From UBA2730 sp022793235 (lineage in GTDB: Bacteria > Bacillota_I > Bacilli_A > RF39 > UBA660), in contig CATJZL010000053.1 of the NCBI GenBank assembly GCA_949745755.1, positions 1-52,485 of the forward strand: a DNA stretch of 52,485 bases. The letters are read 5' to 3'. The position numbers and the translations under genes were made by a program. Positions 7,790-18,095 of this stretch are shown here, one piece after another (position 1 is the stretch's first letter; every line of letters starts with the position of its first letter). The notes below the pieces were generated by a model. The model was not told the origin of the DNA, did not search any database, and saw only the letters and a program-made list of their open reading frames with translations.

Positions 7790-8932
7790 ATGAAAGAAGA
7801 AAAAAAAATAAGACAATCAAACTTTGAGCTAATGAGAATAATTTCGATGATATTAATTATTATGTGGCATCTAATTTTTCATGGAGGTTTATTAGAAACA
7901 AATCCTACTAAAATAAATATAATATTAGAACTATTCATACTAATAGGTGCTGTACATGTTAACTCTTTTATATTAGTAACAGGATATTTTCAAGAAAGTA
8001 AAAAAATAAATTACAAAAAAGTACTCTCTCTAATAGCCACTTCGTGGTTTTATCGTGTCTTTTTTTTAGTAATTGCTCTGTTAATAGGTACATTTACTAT
8101 AAGCAAATTAGAAATATTTAATGAACTATTACCAATTGATATGAGAGATTATTGGTTCATAAATTTATATCTGGTATTATATATAATAAGCCCTTATCTG
8201 AATATTATAGTTTCGAAGATAAATCAACAAGATTTTAAAAGGATTCTTATAGGCGGGTTTATCATTTTCTCCATAATCCCATTTATAACGAACAATAAAA
8301 CAATTGCAAATGATGGATACACAATAACAAACTTTTGTTACCTATATCTAATAGGAGCCTATCTGAAAAAATTCCCCATAAAGGAATCTAGTTATTTAAA
8401 AAAATATACACAGAAGAAGCAAAGATATTTATTTTTGAGTATTATGATATTTTTTTGCCTATTGAATTTTATAGGCTATCAATTATCCAAAAATATAATA
8501 GGAGAAAATGAAATTATAAATCAAATGGCAATAAATTATTGCGCAAGCTATCGCGCCTTTAGTAATCCATTTATTATTTTACAAACTATAGGTTATTTCC
8601 TATTTTTTAGTACACTGACAATAAAAAGTAAAGTAATTAACAAAGTAAGTACATTTACATTAGAAGCCTATCTTATACATGAAAACTTTTATGTATTAAA
8701 TATCATATATGATATAATGAAGACAAGAATATGGTATCAATATGGAGGAACAATAGTAATAGGTTTAACTTTAATAATACCATTCCTCATCTTTTTATTA
8801 TGTGTGGCAGTAAGTACCTTTAGAAATAAAATATTGCAATTTATAAAAAAAAGAAAAACATATAAAAAAATAAAAGAAATAGGGAAACAATATCTAACAA
8901 AAATAAGTAAAAATGAAATGATAAAAGAATGA
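7790..8932 (+). CDS. acyltransferase 3 family membrane protein
   Basis: A polytopic membrane protein of 380 residues with about ten hydrophobic segments. It opens with the family pattern RQSNFELMRIISMILIIMWH followed by FHGG, which places the conserved histidine early in the first membrane segment. Proteins of this family (OafA, OatA transmembrane part, WecH) move acetyl or succinyl groups across the membrane onto sugars. It lies between the SGNH hydrolase and the polysaccharide operon, so O-acylation of the surface glycan is the likely job, possibly with the SGNH protein acting as the outer transferase or esterase. It has its own promoter. Confidence 0.85.
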   Translation: MKEEKKIRQSNFELMRIISMILIIMWHLIFHGGLLETNPTKINIILELFILIGAVHVNSFILVTGYFQESKKINYKKVLSLIATSWFYRVFFLVIALLIGTFTISKLEIFNELLPIDMRDYWFINLYLVLYIISPYLNIIVSKINQQDFKRILIGGFIIFSIIPFITNNKTIANDGYTITNFCYLYLIGAYLKKFPIKESSYLKKYTQKKQRYLFLSIMIFFCLLNFIGYQLSKNIIGENEIINQMAINYCASYRAFSNPFIILQTIGYFLFFSTLTIKSKVINKVSTFTLEAYLIHENFYVLNIIYDIMKTRIWYQYGGTIVIGLTLIIPFLIFLLCVAVSTFRNKILQFIKKRKTYKKIKEIGKQYLTKISKNEMIKE

Positions 8933-9093
8933 TTTATTATAAATAAGATATAAAAAAATAAAAAGAAAATGAATGAATGAAATTATTTTACAAACAATAA
9001 AAATAGAAAACAATATGGTAGAAAATAGAAAAAGTATAAATAATATGTTATACTACTTACATAAACAAAAGAAATAGGCCTGATGGAGGAAAT

Positions 9094-9843
9094 ATGAAAA
9101 AAAAGAAAGAAAAAAGCAAACATGCAATTGTTGTAGATAATGTTTCTAAAAAATTCAAAATCGTTTATGATAAACCCAATACATTAAAAGAAAGATTGGT
9201 ATTTTGGAACAAAAGTAAAATCAGTTATAATGAAGTATTAAGAAATATTGACTTAAAAATAGAAAAAGGAGAAACAGTAGCACTAATAGGAACAAATGGA
9301 AGTGGAAAGTCAACTTTATTAAAATTAATGACAAAAATTATTTATCCAACATATGGAGAAATAACAACAACTGGAAAACTTACTTCTTTATTAGAATTAG
9401 GTGCAGGTTTTCATCCAGATTTTACAGGAAGAGAGAATATCTATTTTAACGCTTCTATTTTTGGTTTAACGGCTGCTGAAATAGATAATCGAATCCAAGA
9501 TATCATTGATTTTTCAGAATTAGGAGAATATATAGATACTCCTGTTAGAACCTATTCATCTGGAATGTATATGAGATTGGCCTTCTCTGTAGCAATAAAT
9601 GTAGATGCAGATATATTATTAATCGATGAAATACTAGCAGTAGGAGATCAGCATTTTCAGGATAAATGCTTTGAAAAGTTAGAAAATCTAAAAAAATCAA
9701 ATAAAACAATAGTAATAGTAAGTCATAGCTTAGAATCTGTAAAAAAACTATGTACAAGAGGAATATGGATATATGACGGAGAAGTAAGAAAAGATGGTAA
9801 TATTGATCAAATAGTAGATGAATATTTAAAGGTGTGTGGTTAG
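9094..9843 (+). CDS. polysaccharide/teichoic acid ABC exporter, ATPase subunit (Wzt/TagH type)
   Basis: This 249-residue ATP-binding protein has Walker A GTNGSGKS, signature YSSGMYMRLAFS, Walker B ILLIDEIL and the AVGDQHFQDKC segment typical of Wzt/TagH exporters. It lacks the extra C-terminal carbohydrate-binding domain found in some Wzt proteins. With the downstream permease it would export a completed lipid-linked polymer. GGAGG precedes the start, and an extended -10 (TGT-TATACT, TATACT at 9049-9054) is a candidate promoter for the whole operon. The ORF overlaps or abuts the permease gene. Confidence 0.93.
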   Translation: MKKKKEKSKHAIVVDNVSKKFKIVYDKPNTLKERLVFWNKSKISYNEVLRNIDLKIEKGETVALIGTNGSGKSTLLKLMTKIIYPTYGEITTTGKLTSLLELGAGFHPDFTGRENIYFNASIFGLTAAEIDNRIQDIIDFSELGEYIDTPVRTYSSGMYMRLAFSVAINVDADILLIDEILAVGDQHFQDKCFEKLENLKKSNKTIVIVSHSLESVKKLCTRGIWIYDGEVRKDGNIDQIVDEYLKVCG

Positions 9844-9844
9844 T

Positions 9845-10612
9845 ATGATAAAAGAACTATATAACTATAGACAACTTTTAAAAAGTAATGTAAGCAAAGA
9901 AATAAGAGGAAAATATAAAGGTTCATTTTTAGGTATTTTATGGTCATTTCTTAATCCTTTATTGATGACATTAGTATATGCAATCATTTTTCCTTTAATA
10001 TTAAAATCGACTCAACCTCATTATATAACATATATAGTAATTGCAATACTCCCATGGACCTGGTTTACAACAACAATCGCTCAAGGAACCAATACGATAA
10101 TAATGAATGGTGGAATTATAAAAAAAGTATACTTTCCTCGTGAAATTTTACCAATATCAATTGTGACAAGTGGTCTAATTAACTATTTAATATCTTGTCT
10201 AATTATTATCCTATTTTTATTATTTAGTGGTATCGGATTTAGTCCATATATTTTATTGTTTCCAATAATTGTTTTAATTCAATACATTTTACTCTTAGGA
10301 ATCATACTCATAACAAGCGCAATTGATGTATATATTAGAGATGCAGAGTATATTATTAATTTTTTTATGACAATGCTTTTTTATGCAACACCAATTATAT
10401 ATTCACAAGAGCTGTTCCCAGCAAAATATAGTCGGATTTTAAATTTAAATCCAATGACAACAATAATAAATAGTTATCGAGATATTTTTTATTACCAACA
10501 ATTACCTAATCTACAATCATTAACAATAGTATTCTTACTATCAGTTGTTTTGTTATTAATAGGAATAAAAATATTTAAAAAACTAGAAAGATGTTTTGCG
10601 GAGGAATTATAA
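9845..10612 (+). CDS. polysaccharide/teichoic acid ABC exporter, permease (Wzm/TagG type)
   Basis: A six-segment membrane permease of the ABC-2 type, about 255 residues. The N-terminal IRGKYKGSFLGILWSFLNPL block and the late YATPIIYS and NPMTTIINSYRDIF blocks are standard for Wzm/TagG. A GTG at 9836 would extend it by three residues into the ATPase gene, but ATG 9845 sits directly after that stop and is preferred. It pairs with the preceding ATPase. The next gene starts at the base after its stop codon. Confidence 0.93.
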   Translation: MIKELYNYRQLLKSNVSKEIRGKYKGSFLGILWSFLNPLLMTLVYAIIFPLILKSTQPHYITYIVIAILPWTWFTTTIAQGTNTIIMNGGIIKKVYFPREILPISIVTSGLINYLISCLIIILFLLFSGIGFSPYILLFPIIVLIQYILLLGIILITSAIDVYIRDAEYIINFFMTMLFYATPIIYSQELFPAKYSRILNLNPMTTIINSYRDIFYYQQLPNLQSLTIVFLLSVVLLLIGIKIFKKLERCFAEEL

Positions 10613-11476
10613 ATGAAGAGAAAAGAAGAACTAAAATTGGCAGGAGTAGTAACCTTATATAACCCAACAGATAAAGATATAGAAAATATAAATACCTACA
10701 TAGATGATATTGATACATTATATGTAATAGATAATACAGAAGGAAAAGATAATGAAAAAAGACTACCAAAAAATAAGAAAATAATTTATTCCTTTAAAAA
10801 TGAAAATGTAGGCGTTGCTAAAGCTCTAAATATAGGAGCAGAACAGGCAAAAAAAGAAGGTTATAAATGGCTTTTAACAATGGACCAAGATACCACCTTT
10901 AAAAAGGGCGTCATTGATAAAATGAAAGAGGTCATTACAAAACAAGATATGTCAAAAATAGGAATAGTAACGCCATGGCACCATACAAAATTAATAGAAA
11001 AAAAGCCTGATACCGAATTTGATAATCCACATGATGTAATGACATCAGGAAATATAATAAATTTAGAAATCCATGAAAAAATAGGCGGCTTTAAGGAATG
11101 GATGTTTATAGATGGAATAGATATAGAATATTGCCTAAATTTGTCTAAAAATGGTTATAAAATATTAAGAATAAATACAATAGAAATAGAGCATAATTTA
11201 GGAGATCTGTTTTATAAAAAAGTAGGAAATAGATTATTCCTATGTACAAATCATGCTGCATTTAGAAGATACTACATTATGAGAAATTATCATTATATTT
11301 TAGATATGTACAAAGATTATGACCCAGACTACTGCTATAGACTAGTAAGTCAAAGACATAATATAATAGGTGTTTTATTATTTGAAAAAAACAAATACAA
11401 AAAAATAAGAGATTACATTAGAGGACTTAAGGACTACCAAAAAGGAATAAAAGGAAAATCCCCTTACAAAGACTAG
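10613..11476 (+). CDS. GT2 glycosyltransferase, rhamnosyltransferase-like
   Basis: A 287-residue GT-A fold enzyme resembling rhamnosyltransferases of O-antigen and rhamnan clusters. Seen: AGVVTLYNP at the start, VIDNTEG, NVGVAKALNIGAEQA, and the acceptor-side LTMDQDT metal motif, then FIDGIDIEYCLN. The donor is probably a dTDP- or UDP-sugar; rhamnose is inference. Cytoplasmic, membrane-associated action on the lipid-linked glycan is expected. It starts immediately after the exporter permease. Confidence 0.85.
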   Translation: MKRKEELKLAGVVTLYNPTDKDIENINTYIDDIDTLYVIDNTEGKDNEKRLPKNKKIIYSFKNENVGVAKALNIGAEQAKKEGYKWLLTMDQDTTFKKGVIDKMKEVITKQDMSKIGIVTPWHHTKLIEKKPDTEFDNPHDVMTSGNIINLEIHEKIGGFKEWMFIDGIDIEYCLNLSKNGYKILRINTIEIEHNLGDLFYKKVGNRLFLCTNHAAFRRYYIMRNYHYILDMYKDYDPDYCYRLVSQRHNIIGVLLFEKNKYKKIRDYIRGLKDYQKGIKGKSPYKD

Positions 11477-11485
11477 GAGGCGTTT

Positions 11486-13672
11486 ATGGAAAAGAAAGCA
11501 ATAAAAAGATTAATGAATAAAACAAAAGACACTTTAAAAGAAGAAGGAATAAAAGCTTTGGCAATAAAAAGTACGAAATATGTTACCTTTAAAATATCTG
11601 CGATAAATAGAAAATACGATAGAGGATTCAAAGACATTTTATTTATTAATGGATGCTCTCTTCCTCATCCCCAAAGATATAGGGTAACACATCAAATTGA
11701 GCAGCTAGAATCTTACGGAGTAAGTTGTGACAAAATAGATTATGAAAAATTAGACTTAGACATGATAAGATTTTATAGAGGATTTATTTTTTATCGTTGT
11801 CCTATTCTCCCAATAATAGAAGAGTTTATAAAAGTAGCCAAAGAAAATAATAAAACAATATTTTATGATATAGACGACTTAGTATTCGACCTAAAAGATA
11901 CCAATAAAATTAAGTTTTTAGATACAATGACAAAGGAAGAAAGAGAATTGTATGATAATGGTGTCATAAGAATGGGAAAAACACTAGATTTATGTGAATA
12001 TGGAATAGCATCAACTGAACGTCTTCAAATAGAAATGTCAAAGCATCTAAAAGAGGTACATATAAATAGAAATGTTGCGAGTGAAATAATGGTAAGCTAT
12101 TCTATAGAAGCTCTAAAAAAAGTACAAAAAGACAAATCAAAAGTAATAATTGGTTATTTATCAGGAACAATTACTCATAATGACGATTTTAAATTAATTA
12201 TGCCAGTAATAATAGAAGTTTTAAAGAAATACAAGAATGCTTATCTAAAAATAGTAGGCCTATTAGATTTACCAAAAGAGATGGAAGAAGTAAAAGATAA
12301 AATATTAACCTCACCCTTTGTAAATTGGACAGATTTACCAAACCTAATACGAAGTGTAGATATTAATCTGGCACCACTAGAAGATACTGTATTTAACGAA
12401 GCAAAATCAGAAAATAAATGGACAGAAGCAGCACTTGTAAAAATCCCAACTGTAGCTTCAGATGTAGGGGCTTTCAAGAGTCAAATTATAAATAATGAAA
12501 CAGGATTTCTTTGTAAAAATAATAAAGAATGGAAAGAAGCATTAGAAAAATTAATAGAAAATCAAGAATATCGAGAAAAAATAGGACAAGCCGCTTATGA
12601 TGAAGTGATAGAAAATCATGTGACTACGAATAGTGGAAAAAAAGTGGCAGATTTTATTAAAAGTAAATTGAGACGCAACTTTTTATTTGTAATGCCATCA
12701 GTAAATGTAAGTGGAGGCATCATGGTAGCAATAAAACATGGAATCATGCTAAAGAAAAAAGGTTATGATGTCACAATAATGAATATAAATAAAGAAACAA
12801 GTTTTATAAAAAATGTTTATGAAAAAGATGAATATTTAAATGTAGTACCGAAAAAGAGAGTAGAATTTTTAGCTTATGTGGATACAGTAGTAGCAACAAT
12901 GTGGTTAACCTTAGATGTTGCACGTAAATATTTGAATTGTTCACATATAAAGTATTTAGTTCAGGGAAAAGAAACTGACTTTTACAAACCTGGCACATAT
13001 GAGAAAATAAAAGCAAGTGCCACCTATAATAATATTTTAAATGTAGAATATTTAACAGTATCTAAATGGTGTCAAGCATGGTTAAAAAAATATTACGATG
13101 TAGAGGCAAAATATATTCCAAATGGAATTGATCTGGATTTATATCCTATAAGAAAAAGAAACTTTAAAGATAAAAAAATAAAAATATTAATAGAAGGAAA
13201 TAGTAAAGATTATTATAAAAATGTAGATGAAAGCTTTAAAATTGTAGAACAATTAGATAAAGACAAATATGAGATTAACTATTTATCGTATGAAAAAGAG
13301 CCAAAAAAATGGTATTATGTAGATAATTTTTATCATAAAGTACCACATGATAAAGTAGGAGAAGTTTATAAAGACACAGATATATTACTAAAAACTAGTC
13401 TATTAGAAAGCTTTTCTTATCCACCTTTAGAAATAATGGCAACAGGAGGGCTAGCCGTAGTGCTTCCAAACGGAGGAAATAGTGAATACCTAAAAGATAA
13501 GGAAAACTGTCTACTCTATGAACCAGGAAATATAAAATCAGCAGTAGAAAAAATTGAAAACATAACAAAAGATAAAGAATTAAGGGAGAAATTAATAGAA
13601 AATGGTTTAAAAACAGCACAAAGCCGTTCGTGGGACAAAATAGAAGAACAAATTATAAATGTATATGAATAG
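11486..13672 (+). CDS. two-domain glycosyltransferase (GT4-like modules)
   Basis: A 728-residue protein with two consecutive GT-B units. The first (about residues 45-390) starts ILFINGCSLPHPQRYRVTHQ and has FYDIDDLVFD and a late TEAALVKIPTVASDVGAF. The second (about 395-728) starts FLFVMPSVNVSGGIMVAI and has KYIPNGIDLDLY, LLESFSYPPLEIMATGG and NGGNSEYL, the GT4 donor-binding pattern. Such fusions are found in rhamnan and secondary wall-polymer clusters and likely add two sugars in sequence. It follows the GT2 gene by 9 bases with GGAGG. Confidence 0.83.
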   Translation: MEKKAIKRLMNKTKDTLKEEGIKALAIKSTKYVTFKISAINRKYDRGFKDILFINGCSLPHPQRYRVTHQIEQLESYGVSCDKIDYEKLDLDMIRFYRGFIFYRCPILPIIEEFIKVAKENNKTIFYDIDDLVFDLKDTNKIKFLDTMTKEERELYDNGVIRMGKTLDLCEYGIASTERLQIEMSKHLKEVHINRNVASEIMVSYSIEALKKVQKDKSKVIIGYLSGTITHNDDFKLIMPVIIEVLKKYKNAYLKIVGLLDLPKEMEEVKDKILTSPFVNWTDLPNLIRSVDINLAPLEDTVFNEAKSENKWTEAALVKIPTVASDVGAFKSQIINNETGFLCKNNKEWKEALEKLIENQEYREKIGQAAYDEVIENHVTTNSGKKVADFIKSKLRRNFLFVMPSVNVSGGIMVAIKHGIMLKKKGYDVTIMNINKETSFIKNVYEKDEYLNVVPKKRVEFLAYVDTVVATMWLTLDVARKYLNCSHIKYLVQGKETDFYKPGTYEKIKASATYNNILNVEYLTVSKWCQAWLKKYYDVEAKYIPNGIDLDLYPIRKRNFKDKKIKILIEGNSKDYYKNVDESFKIVEQLDKDKYEINYLSYEKEPKKWYYVDNFYHKVPHDKVGEVYKDTDILLKTSLLESFSYPPLEIMATGGLAVVLPNGGNSEYLKDKENCLLYEPGNIKSAVEKIENITKDKELREKLIENGLKTAQSRSWDKIEEQIINVYE

Positions 13673-13683
13673 GATGTGAAAAA

Positions 13684-14277
13684 ATGAAAGTAAGATATAA
13701 AATATGTATAATAATTCTATTTATATTAAGTATAATAATTCTTTATACATTATTATTTCCTAGTAAGCAATTTTCATCCTATACGTATGAAACGATAAAT
13801 AAATCAACAATAGATGAAATAAGAAATAAAGATTTAGTAGAACAAAGTTTTCAAGCAGAAGATAATTATATAACAGTAGGATTACCCATAGCAAACTATG
13901 GACAAATTATAAAAAAAGGTAAAATTATAGTTACAATAACAGATGAACAAGGTAAGAAAAAAAAATACAATATAAAAGCAACAAATATTATTGATAATGA
14001 ATATTATTATTTAAATTATAGATTTAAAAAAAATAAAAATTACAAAATAACCATTCAAGTTAAAGATTTAAAATCCCCTATAACCTTTTTAACGACTGAA
14101 AAAGAAATAAAGGGTACAAATTTAAGAGTAAATAAAAAAGAAAGAAAAGAAAATATTATATTATCTTTTATGTATAGCAAAAAAAACTATTTTAATATTT
14201 GGTATTGTCTATTTATAATAAGTATACTATTATGCTATATGACTCTAATAAAGGAGAAAGATTATGTTAAAAAATAA
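13684..14277 (+). CDS. bitopic membrane protein of unknown function
   Basis: A 197-residue protein I do not recognise. It has a hydrophobic segment near residues 7-25, a central hydrophilic, probably extracellular, beta-rich region, and a second hydrophobic segment near 170-190. It overlaps the start of the DUF2142 gene by 14 bases, so the two are probably made together and may work as a pair. Upstream is AGGATGTGAAAAAATG, a spacing seen elsewhere in the window. A role as an accessory subunit in glycan transfer is only inference from position. Confidence 0.75.
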   Translation: MKVRYKICIIILFILSIIILYTLLFPSKQFSSYTYETINKSTIDEIRNKDLVEQSFQAEDNYITVGLPIANYGQIIKKGKIIVTITDEQGKKKKYNIKATNIIDNEYYYLNYRFKKNKNYKITIQVKDLKSPITFLTTEKEIKGTNLRVNKKERKENIILSFMYSKKNYFNIWYCLFIISILLCYMTLIKEKDYVKK

Positions 14278-16135
14278 AAAAAATATAAAATTTATTATAG
14301 TAACATTTCTTCTTGCCATTCTTTGTAGCTTTTTAATAGAAATAATAGTATGGAACAAAAGTCTATTAACAAAAAATAAGACCTATAATGCGAAAATTGT
14401 CGAATTACATGATATAGAAAAAAAAGAGGGGTGGTATAAAACAACAACAGATGAAGCTTATATAATACTTGAAATACAAGATGGTTATATTGATAAACTT
14501 CAATTTAAATATAAAGCAGAGAAAAATTTTGATTGGATAATGTATTATAAAAATAATAATAACGAAACACAAAAAATAATTCAAAAGTCATCAATATTAA
14601 TAAATGAGGCAACAAGAAAATTAAATACTAAAATAAAAACTTTAAAAATAGAGTTCAAATCATCAGATATAAAAATACAAAATATAAGAATTAAAAATTC
14701 TATTACCCTAAATAGTTCAAGATTATTATTTATGGTCATATTGATAACCACATTAATAATATTAATAAAATTTAGAGATTATTTTAGAAAAAATTTAGAA
14801 AAGACCTTTTTAGTTATTGCAGGTACAACAGGCTTACTACTAATTATAGTAAGTCCCAAGATGGTATATACAGCATGGGATGATCAAATACATTTGAAAA
14901 GAGCTTATACCTTATTTAGTACAAAAGAAAGTAATTTTTCACAAGCACTTCAAATATTAGAATCTAAAATAGAAGTAAGTAGTGATAATTTCCAAACAAG
15001 AGAAGAACAACAAACGTTTTACAAAGAGTTAAATAAAATACATAGACAGACAAGAGACTATAAAATACAAATAAATAATTATTCTCCAAAATATAATCAA
15101 ATCGTTTACTTACCTTTTTTTATAGGATTTCGTATAGCAGATATATTAGATTTGAACTTTACTACAGGTTTTATTTTAGCAAAACTATTCAATTTAATCT
15201 GTTACATAATTATAATGTACTATGCAATAAAAATAGCAACTTCCCTAAAGAAAATTATATTCGTAATAGCACTTTTAGTATCAAACCTGTTTTTGGCAAC
15301 CCAATTTTCCTATGACCCAACCATTACTGCCAGTCTAATTTTAGCATTAAGTTTATTTATAAAAATGTTAGAACAGAAAGAAATAAATAATAAATATTTA
15401 ATTGCCTTTATCCTAGCAGTAATTTGGGCAAGTCTTCCAAAAGCAGTCTATTGTCCTGTACTTTTACTAGCCTTATTTATTCCAAACAATAAGTTTAAAA
15501 CAAAAAAACAGGCCCTAATAATAAAAGGATTAATACTATTTATTACATTATTATTAGTATCAACATTTATACTTCCATTCTTCTTAGGTAGTGTAGGAGG
15601 GGATTCCAGAGGGGGAAATACCAATGCTTCAGCTCAACTAAGCCTAATTTTACATAATCCGTTTAGATATTGCAAAACACTGATTAAATTCTTTATTATA
15701 TATGGACCAGAACAATTTTTTGGAAAAAACACATTAGTAGGCGTTGCTTATCTATATCCATATATAGAAATGGGAATAGATTTCATATATATAGGAAGTT
15801 TTATATTTTTGATGTATGCATCCTTTACCAGCAAGATGGATAAAGAAATACTCACAAATAAAATTAAATTTATTTTATTTATTATGTTAGTAGGAATATG
15901 GTTATTAGTAGTAACAGCAATGTACTTATCATTCACAGAAGTAGGATTAAATACAATAAACGGAGTACAATCAAGATATTTCATTTTCGCCTTATTACCA
16001 ATATTATTAATATTACTCCCAACTACAAATAAAAATAAAGAAAAAGAGAAGAATCCGCTACCCTTAATTTTCATCCCATTTTTAATACTAATGTTTGTAA
16101 TTTTACTTTTTATATTTAAAGGAAAAGGAATATAA
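14264..16135 (+). CDS. DUF2142-like polytopic membrane protein
   Basis: A 623-residue membrane protein with about eleven hydrophobic segments and a first extracellular loop (about residues 35-145). The AWDDQIHLKRAY motif near residue 205 and the general layout match DUF2142 proteins, GT-C-like membrane proteins in polysaccharide clusters. GT-C enzymes use polyprenyl-phosphate sugars on the outer face. The DD pair in AWDDQ could be the catalytic acidic motif (inference). It overlaps the preceding small membrane protein by 14 bases and precedes the fucosyltransferase-like gene by 13. Confidence 0.78.
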   Translation: MLKNKKNIKFIIVTFLLAILCSFLIEIIVWNKSLLTKNKTYNAKIVELHDIEKKEGWYKTTTDEAYIILEIQDGYIDKLQFKYKAEKNFDWIMYYKNNNNETQKIIQKSSILINEATRKLNTKIKTLKIEFKSSDIKIQNIRIKNSITLNSSRLLFMVILITTLIILIKFRDYFRKNLEKTFLVIAGTTGLLLIIVSPKMVYTAWDDQIHLKRAYTLFSTKESNFSQALQILESKIEVSSDNFQTREEQQTFYKELNKIHRQTRDYKIQINNYSPKYNQIVYLPFFIGFRIADILDLNFTTGFILAKLFNLICYIIIMYYAIKIATSLKKIIFVIALLVSNLFLATQFSYDPTITASLILALSLFIKMLEQKEINNKYLIAFILAVIWASLPKAVYCPVLLLALFIPNNKFKTKKQALIIKGLILFITLLLVSTFILPFFLGSVGGDSRGGNTNASAQLSLILHNPFRYCKTLIKFFIIYGPEQFFGKNTLVGVAYLYPYIEMGIDFIYIGSFIFLMYASFTSKMDKEILTNKIKFILFIMLVGIWLLVVTAMYLSFTEVGLNTINGVQSRYFIFALLPILLILLPTTNKNKEKEKNPLPLIFIPFLILMFVILLFIFKGKGI

Positions 16136-16148
16136 ATAGGAGGAAAAA

Positions 16149-17111
16149 ATGATAAATAAATATATCATAGGAAGATTAGGAAATCAAATGTTTCAATATG
16201 CTACAGTACGAGCATTTCAAATTAAAAATAATTTAGAAAAGGAAGAAATTAACCTAGACTTTAGTGAAGTATTCCAAAGAGCAGACGAAGGTGGCTTTGA
16301 AGACTCTCTAAGCTATTTTAATATCCCAAAATACCATATTAAGCCCATAAAAAAAACACCCATGCAAAAAATATTATTAACTTATCTAAATAGTATAAAA
16401 GCTTACTATATGATAAAAGATAAAATATTTCATACAAAAAACTATTCCAAAATAATGTATAAAAAAGAGAACAAAATACAACCACGATTAAATAAACATG
16501 GATTATATAGTTTTAGGCTTGGATACTATGATTTTAAAAATTCCAATATTAAAAATAAATGTTTTTATGGAACCTTTGAGTCCTCAAAATACTTTAATGA
16601 GATAAAGGAAACCTTACAAAAAGAATTTACTCCCAAATATGGAATTTTAGAAAAAAACAAAGAACTTTATAAGGAAATAGAAAACACAGAATCTGTATGT
16701 GTAACCATAAGAAGAGGAGATTTTGTACAAGTAGAATCAATTAGAAAAAATTTATATATCTGTACACCTGAATATTTTGAAGAGGCCATAAAAATAATGC
16801 AAAAAAAAGTGCCAAAGGCAAAATTCTTCATTTTTTCAGATGATGTAGAATGGTGCAAAAAAAATATGAAATTTCCAAAAGATACTAAATTTGAAACAGG
16901 AACAGATCCAGTATGGGAAAAACTGAGAATGATGTATTCTTGTAAACACTTCATCATATCAAACAGTACATTTAGTTGGTGGGCTCAATATCTATCTAGA
17001 AATAAAGAAAAGATAGTAATTGCACCAGATAGATGGACAAATGATTCCTATAAAGAACATAATAAAATAGATATTTATGAAGAAGATTGGGAATTAATAA
17101 AAATAAAATAA
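16149..17111 (+). CDS. alpha-1,2-fucosyltransferase-like protein (GT11)
   Basis: A 320-residue protein with the GT11 hallmarks: GRLGNQMFQYATVRA at the start, VCVTIRRGDFV near residue 184 (the HxRRxD-type GDP-fucose motif, with Thr-Ile replacing the His context), FIFSDDVEWCK, and SNSTFSWWAQYL near the end. The family adds fucose, or a related GDP-linked sugar, in alpha-1,2 linkage. No GDP-fucose synthesis genes are in the window, so the donor must come from elsewhere. It sits mid-operon after the DUF2142 gene with AGGAGG. Confidence 0.88.
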   Translation: MINKYIIGRLGNQMFQYATVRAFQIKNNLEKEEINLDFSEVFQRADEGGFEDSLSYFNIPKYHIKPIKKTPMQKILLTYLNSIKAYYMIKDKIFHTKNYSKIMYKKENKIQPRLNKHGLYSFRLGYYDFKNSNIKNKCFYGTFESSKYFNEIKETLQKEFTPKYGILEKNKELYKEIENTESVCVTIRRGDFVQVESIRKNLYICTPEYFEEAIKIMQKKVPKAKFFIFSDDVEWCKKNMKFPKDTKFETGTDPVWEKLRMMYSCKHFIISNSTFSWWAQYLSRNKEKIVIAPDRWTNDSYKEHNKIDIYEEDWELIKIK

Positions 17112-17122
17112 TGAGGATGAAT

Positions 17123-18091
17123 ATGTATAAAGTAAGTATAATTATACCTGTCTATAACGCCGAAAAATATTTGGAAAGATGCATGGATAGTCTACTAAAT
17201 CAGACTTATAAGAATATTGAAATCATAGCAATTAACGATGGCTCAAAAGACCATTCTTTAGATATATTAAAAAACTATCAAAAAGAAAATAAGAATGTAA
17301 AAGTATATACTCAAGAAAATATTGGAATATCAAAAACTAGAAATAGGGGAATAAAATATGCTACAGGTGATTACATAATGTTTGTAGATAATGATGATTT
17401 TTTAGATAATGACTATATTAAAACATATATAAATGAGTTAAAAGAAAGAAAATATGATGTAATAATAGGTGGATATAGAAGAGTAAATACACAAAATAAA
17501 ACAATCAAAAAAGTAAGATTGAAAAACAAAGAATGGTGTGCTTATATGATTGTTGCACCTTGGGCAAAACTGTATAAAAGAGAATATATAAAGGAAAAAA
17601 AATTAGAATTTTTAAATTCAAATATTGGAGAGGATATCTATTTCACATTACCAGCAGTTTCTCTATCAGAAAATATAAAAATTATTTCTTACATCGGATA
17701 TAACTGGTTTTATAATGATGAGAGTGTATCCAATACCATTCATAAAGAAATAAAAAAAGAATTACAATTTGAATTTCTACTAAATAGCTTATATAAAAAA
17801 GTTCAAAAAGAAAACTTATCAAAAAATACTTATATAGAATATTACTTCATAAAAACAATAATTTGGTTTTTATTCTATACCTGTAAAAAAACGAATATAA
17901 GCGAACTATTAGAAGCTAAAATATATTATTTTCAGTGGTTAGAAAAAAATTTTAAAAATTACCAGAAAAATAAAAACATAAGACTATATAAACCACAAGG
18001 AGAAAAACTTATAAACAAAATATTAGTTTATAGTTTTGTAAAATTAAACCTTAGTGTTCCTTTACTCAAATTATATAAAAGAATAGGATAA
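17123..18091 (+). CDS. GT2 family glycosyltransferase
   Basis: A classic GT2 enzyme: VSIIIPVYNAEKYLERCMDS at the N-terminus, INDGSKDHS, MFVDNDDFLD (DxD metal site) and LNSNIGEDIYFTLPA. About 322 residues. An in-frame ATG at 17087 would overlap the previous gene by 25 bases; GAGG at 17113-17116 lies 6 bases before ATG 17123, which I take as the start. It is a close relative of the next gene, so the two probably arose by duplication and add different sugars. Confidence 0.88.
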   Translation: MYKVSIIIPVYNAEKYLERCMDSLLNQTYKNIEIIAINDGSKDHSLDILKNYQKENKNVKVYTQENIGISKTRNRGIKYATGDYIMFVDNDDFLDNDYIKTYINELKERKYDVIIGGYRRVNTQNKTIKKVRLKNKEWCAYMIVAPWAKLYKREYIKEKKLEFLNSNIGEDIYFTLPAVSLSENIKIISYIGYNWFYNDESVSNTIHKEIKKELQFEFLLNSLYKKVQKENLSKNTYIEYYFIKTIIWFLFYTCKKTNISELLEAKIYYFQWLEKNFKNYQKNKNIRLYKPQGEKLINKILVYSFVKLNLSVPLLKLYKRIG

Positions 18092-18095
18092 TAAA

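Noticed and set aside
8933..9093. A 33-codon ORF beginning at the ATG near 8977
   Set aside because: No ribosome binding site, composition like the AT-rich spacer around it, and it runs over the likely promoter of the exporter operon.
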